A DNA stretch of 64,000 nt from Anthopleura xanthogrammica (lineage: Eukaryota > Cnidaria > Anthozoa > Actiniaria > Actiniidae): the NCBI GenBank assembly GCA_964019055.1, contig OZ025210.1:3415047-3479046 (forward strand), in the 5' to 3' direction. Below, one piece after another: positions 60,834-64,000 of the stretch (within the stretch, counting starts at the first letter, position 1; each line of letters starts with the position of its first letter). The notes under the pieces are model-generated. The model was not told where the DNA came from and searched no databases. It saw nothing but the letters and a program-made list of their open reading frames with translations. The position numbers and the translations under genes are program-made.

Positions 60834-63542
60834 ACACAAGACTCTCATCTTGAACTTTCTGATTCAGAATAAATTGAGACTAGAACACTGAAGTGAATGG
60901 GATTTGAAGAGTGTTTACTGGGGTTTATTTAATGTTGACTAAGTGACCCCCTTACTTATTGTGTAAGGTCGATATCTCCACTTTTATATTATTTATAATA
61001 ATTGATATTATTTTTGTTGATAGTTATTTCTGCGAGAACTCTTTTCAAATCCCATTTTTTTTATTCATCTTCTTCAATTTCTATTCATGTTAGGAATAAA
61101 TTCTAGAATACTATATTCTTCTAAATTATGTTGAGTTCATCTATAGTAATATTTATTATATGTCTAAGGAACTATTTCTAGGAATGTTGAGTGATTATTT
61201 TTTTGTTTGAAAGCCAGTGTCTGCCGTGAGTTTCTTAGTGCGTGTGATGAGAGAGATATTAAAGCTCGTTTTCTACTGAATTTATTGTGACAAAGATGAA
61301 AAACCATCTTAAAAATATACTCGTCTTATGTATATATAAACATGCTAAAAAATCAAAGAAAGTATAAATTTTATATACAAGATTGAATGAACTTTAAGTA
61401 AATGAAAATAGGAATATTATGTAATTAAGAAAATATTTATAAAAGCGAAAAGATATTATGAAATAAATCAAGAATGCTGAAAAAAAAATACGTGTAGTTG
61501 TTTCTCTGATCGTGACATTGCGGTATTGATCATCCTTGTGCGTGTTACAATCCGTAACCAAGACGCGCTTTCCTCACGACAACCCGCCTCTTAACCTTCT
61601 CCAAAGGCCGCCCACGCCCTTCCCGAAGGAAAAAAATCTAATAAAAAAGAATGAATGGAACTCAACGAAAAATGGAAACAACGCGACAAAGTTTGAAACG
61701 AAAATAAATAAATAAACAAAAGAAAGGCAAATATGACAGAAAAAATTGAAAAAATGGCGACCAATATAAAACACCCTTGTGAAGAAAAATAATGTCGAGA
61801 ACTTCGCAAGTTCGTTAAGACTAGAAAATGTTGGAATGTGAGGTATCCCCCACATTAACGGTCAAACGTGACTATTTGTGGCGCTCTGCCAAGCATTGCA
61901 TTTCTAAAACGTATTTATTTTCTTCCCCACAAAATAACCTTCCAGATACGTTTTTGAAAGTGATTTTCGTTCAAGCCAGACTAAAACATTTTTTTACAGG
62001 ATTAATAGTATAGAAGAGTCAGTAAGCACTGAATGGGGTTATACTAATGAATAGACGATATTTCAAACATGACGTGCGTAGTAATTTTTTTAATTTGTTT
62101 CAATACAGCGATTAATAGAAAACGTTAATTACAGAATATTAATCTTAAAACGGGCGTAGAGAGCTCTAGATTGTTGGATTATAACATTAAAACTTGAATC
62201 ACGTTGGTGCGTCATGCTTTTGACTACTACTTGGTTTTGGTCTAAGACCCTAAGGACATGAGGGGCGTGGCAAAGCAGGTGGATGGTATCAAAAGATTAG
62301 ATTCTTTTAAATTTACTGGGATTAAATGTTGGTCATATCTCTAAAAGATATTATGAAAATCCTTAAAAGAAAGAAAAGAAAACGAGAGAATGAAAGACAA
62401 GTATTTAAGATTTACGCCGACCGCGGAAACATTTGACTGACCAGGTCAAATCCTTTTTTATCGATATGTAAATATTTAATAACAAAAACGCTGGCCTTTT
62501 AAAGCATCAAATACTAACATAACGAGGATATGACTACACCACAGTCACGTCAGTATGTGAACCAAGAATTATTGTGAAATATCTGAGTGTCCTTGAATGA
62601 CTATACAATCCTCTAGATGACAGCGCTGACGTGAGGAATAAAATATGGAGGCCAATATGACGTCATTGTTCAATATTTCAAAGAGCAAAGAAATCTAAGT
62701 ACATATGTGCCTTTCAAAGAGATCTCTGGAACTGTCTTAAATTTACATCGAGAAAGGTACGACTGAATAAATAAGGCTCTTTGATCTAATAGGAAACGTA
62801 AACGCGCTCATTGGTTACGAGTTGGGCGGCGTTTTGCGTACGTGCTGCGGTCTTAAAATGATCAACTTTAACAGCAGCTTTAACCTAAGGGCATCCTGAG
62901 CTGAAACGTAAATGCATTTAGATATACTGTTATTAAAAATAAATTAAGACAAACTGAAAGTTAAGACTCACGTAAAACGAAATGTATTACGCTAATGATC
63001 ACAGATAGAGTTAACATGAAAACGAGGTCAAGAGGGTAAGGCAGACCTACGATAGTTCTAATTCATAAGTAAATAGGTAAAACGTAATATTACTAGAAAT
63101 GCGTGCAGCCGCAGTCTTGGTTTAGTTAAATTCAAATTGTGTTGACTTATTTAGTGAAGGGCTAGATAAGCTGATAAAGCCATCAATTAATGATGCTAAA
63201 GGAGAAAGCAATATAATAGGGTCTTAGCACGCAACCTGACCCGTAGACGCACTTCTAGATGTGAATGCACACTTACATGAAGTATACGATTCCTAAGCCT
63301 AGAGAATTGAGGACGAGGAGAGGGCAAAAACTGATGGTTATCTCACTAGATTGCTTATACAACCCCTTGCTGCACTTTGGAATGCAGCTCAATTTGGGCT
63401 GACAAAACAATGGGTTTCCATTTCTCAGGAGATTGGAATTCTTTTGTTTTGTCCTCCAAATTAAGCTGCTTTGACGTCACGTGCAAGGAGTCTATACCAC
63501 TACAAACTGATAACCTTTACCTGTTTCCTTTTAGCCCTTCAC
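60834..63542. other. 3' UTR and intergenic DNA
   Basis: Probable 3' UTR of the unrecognised gene at the start, with AATAAA hexamers at 60,869 and near 61,095 and 61,462 as candidate ends. The remainder is AT-rich with no exon I can support. A TGACGTCACGTG composite site is at 63,472. Confidence 0.5.
63472..63483 (+). promoter_or_regulatory. Overlapping CRE and E-box (TGACGTCACGTG)
   Basis: TGACGTCA and CACGTG share two bases. Both are exact consensus sites for bZIP (CREB/ATF) and bHLH factors. No transcription start is known nearby; the closest coding sequence is the terminal exon of a - strand gene, so this may be an enhancer or a chance match. Confidence 0.25.
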
Positions 63543-63696
63543 TTAGACTCGATGTTCCCCCATTTCAAATCATTTCGGAATACATCCTATGTTTTAGTCA
63601 TTTCCATGTCAAAGTTTTTCTTTTGCCTCGACAAGAACAGATATAATACTCAAAGGAATAGAAATCGTCAGAAATGGGACAATATTGAGTCAATAA
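63543..63696. mobile_element. Degenerate TTTCAGACC MITE copy
   Basis: TTAGACTCGATGTTCCCCC, ATTTCAAATCATTTCGGAAT at the left is mirrored by GGAATAGAAATCGTCAGAAA and TGGGACAATATTGAGTCAATAA at the right, in the family order. It lies just downstream (on -) of the partial gene at the window end. Confidence 0.6.
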
Positions 63697-63776
63697 TAAG
63701 TCGAATTTGTTTGTTTATCAAAATACAATAACTTACCATAAGACATCACTCAAATGGGCGGGCCACCACAAAATCA

Positions 63777-64000
63777 TCAACTTAAAGAGTTTTCACTGAC
63801 ATTGCTGTTTATCTTTGACAGCAACTGGTTTTGTTTGGCCAAGAGTGCTTTAATCCTTTCCTCTCTGTCTAACGAAGTCTTTATGGTGTAATTTTCCTGA
63901 GGGATGGTAGGGTATGGTACGCCTACCCAGCATTGATTAGAGACATTTCTTTTGTCGTCCTCACCACTAAACCAATAAGGCTCCCATGCTGCCTCCTCCA
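63777..64000 (-). CDS. Terminal coding exon of an unrecognised gene (partial)
   Basis: On the - strand a single frame stays open from the window edge to TGA at 63,779-63,777, immediately followed by a second in-frame TGA. It reads EEAAWEPYWFSGEDDKRNVS, then NQCWVGVPYPTIPQ and ends in a charged helical stretch (SLDREERIKALLAKQNQLL) before NSLS-stop: 73 residues plus two bases. Base and amino-acid composition (Trp, Cys, Pro, balanced charges, coiled-coil-like end) is protein-like and unlike the surrounding DNA. There is no start codon, so it is the 3' end of a gene lying to the right. A possible acceptor (GTTTAG before TGGTGAGG) would shorten the exon. Family not recognised. Confidence 0.6.
   Translation of the reverse strand, partial: EEAAWEPYWFSGEDDKRNVSNQCWVGVPYPTIPQENYTIKTSLDREERIKALLAKQNQLLSKINSNVSENSLS

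Noticed and set aside
1..64000. CRISPR arrays, operons, rRNA genes, retrotransposon reverse transcriptase or integrase ORFs, viral genes
   Set aside because: None seen. Spliced genes exclude a prokaryotic reading, and no long pol-type ORF or conserved RT motif appears in any frame.

Overview
This is a eukaryotic, AT-rich, intron-bearing stretch of animal nuclear DNA. Its spliced genes with GT-AG introns, long intergenic regions, several families of short inverted-repeat elements and a tRNA-derived SINE family fit an invertebrate. My best guess is an anthozoan cnidarian (coral or anemone); that is inference from overall character, not from a diagnostic marker.

Layout. 1-3,750: non-coding DNA with a 0.5 kb inverted-repeat transposon and an 83-bp satellite array interrupted by a large foldback structure. 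3,755-18,249: a cluster of three paralogous SLC16/monocarboxylate-transporter-like genes, one on + (3,755-7,688) and two on - (8,427-10,462 and 13,782-18,249). All splice cleanly in phase and share core intron positions, so they arose by local duplication. 18,250-28,650: no gene recognised; a SINE, tandem repeats and MITEs. 28,651-34,823 (-): an eight-exon F-box/LRR gene reconstructed as a 615-residue FBXL18 orthologue, whose introns are full of MITEs and SINEs. 34,824-43,835: non-coding with local duplications. 43,836-60,833 (+): one gene of unrecognised family. A small first exon is followed by a 14.7 kb intron and two large coding exons; a second, phase-compatible first exon with its own CCAAT/TATA-like promoter lies inside that intron at 53,710. 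63,777-64,000 (-): the terminal coding exon of a gene that continues beyond the window.

The genes do not form one pathway. The transporters are plasma-membrane carriers of unknown substrate, the F-box protein is a predicted SCF ubiquitin-ligase adaptor, and the large-intron gene looks nuclear. Exon boundaries come from open frames, splice consensus and phase matching; no transcript data were available. I found no gene cluster resembling a new multi-component system. The most promising undescribed item is the two-promoter gene at 43.8-60.8 kb.
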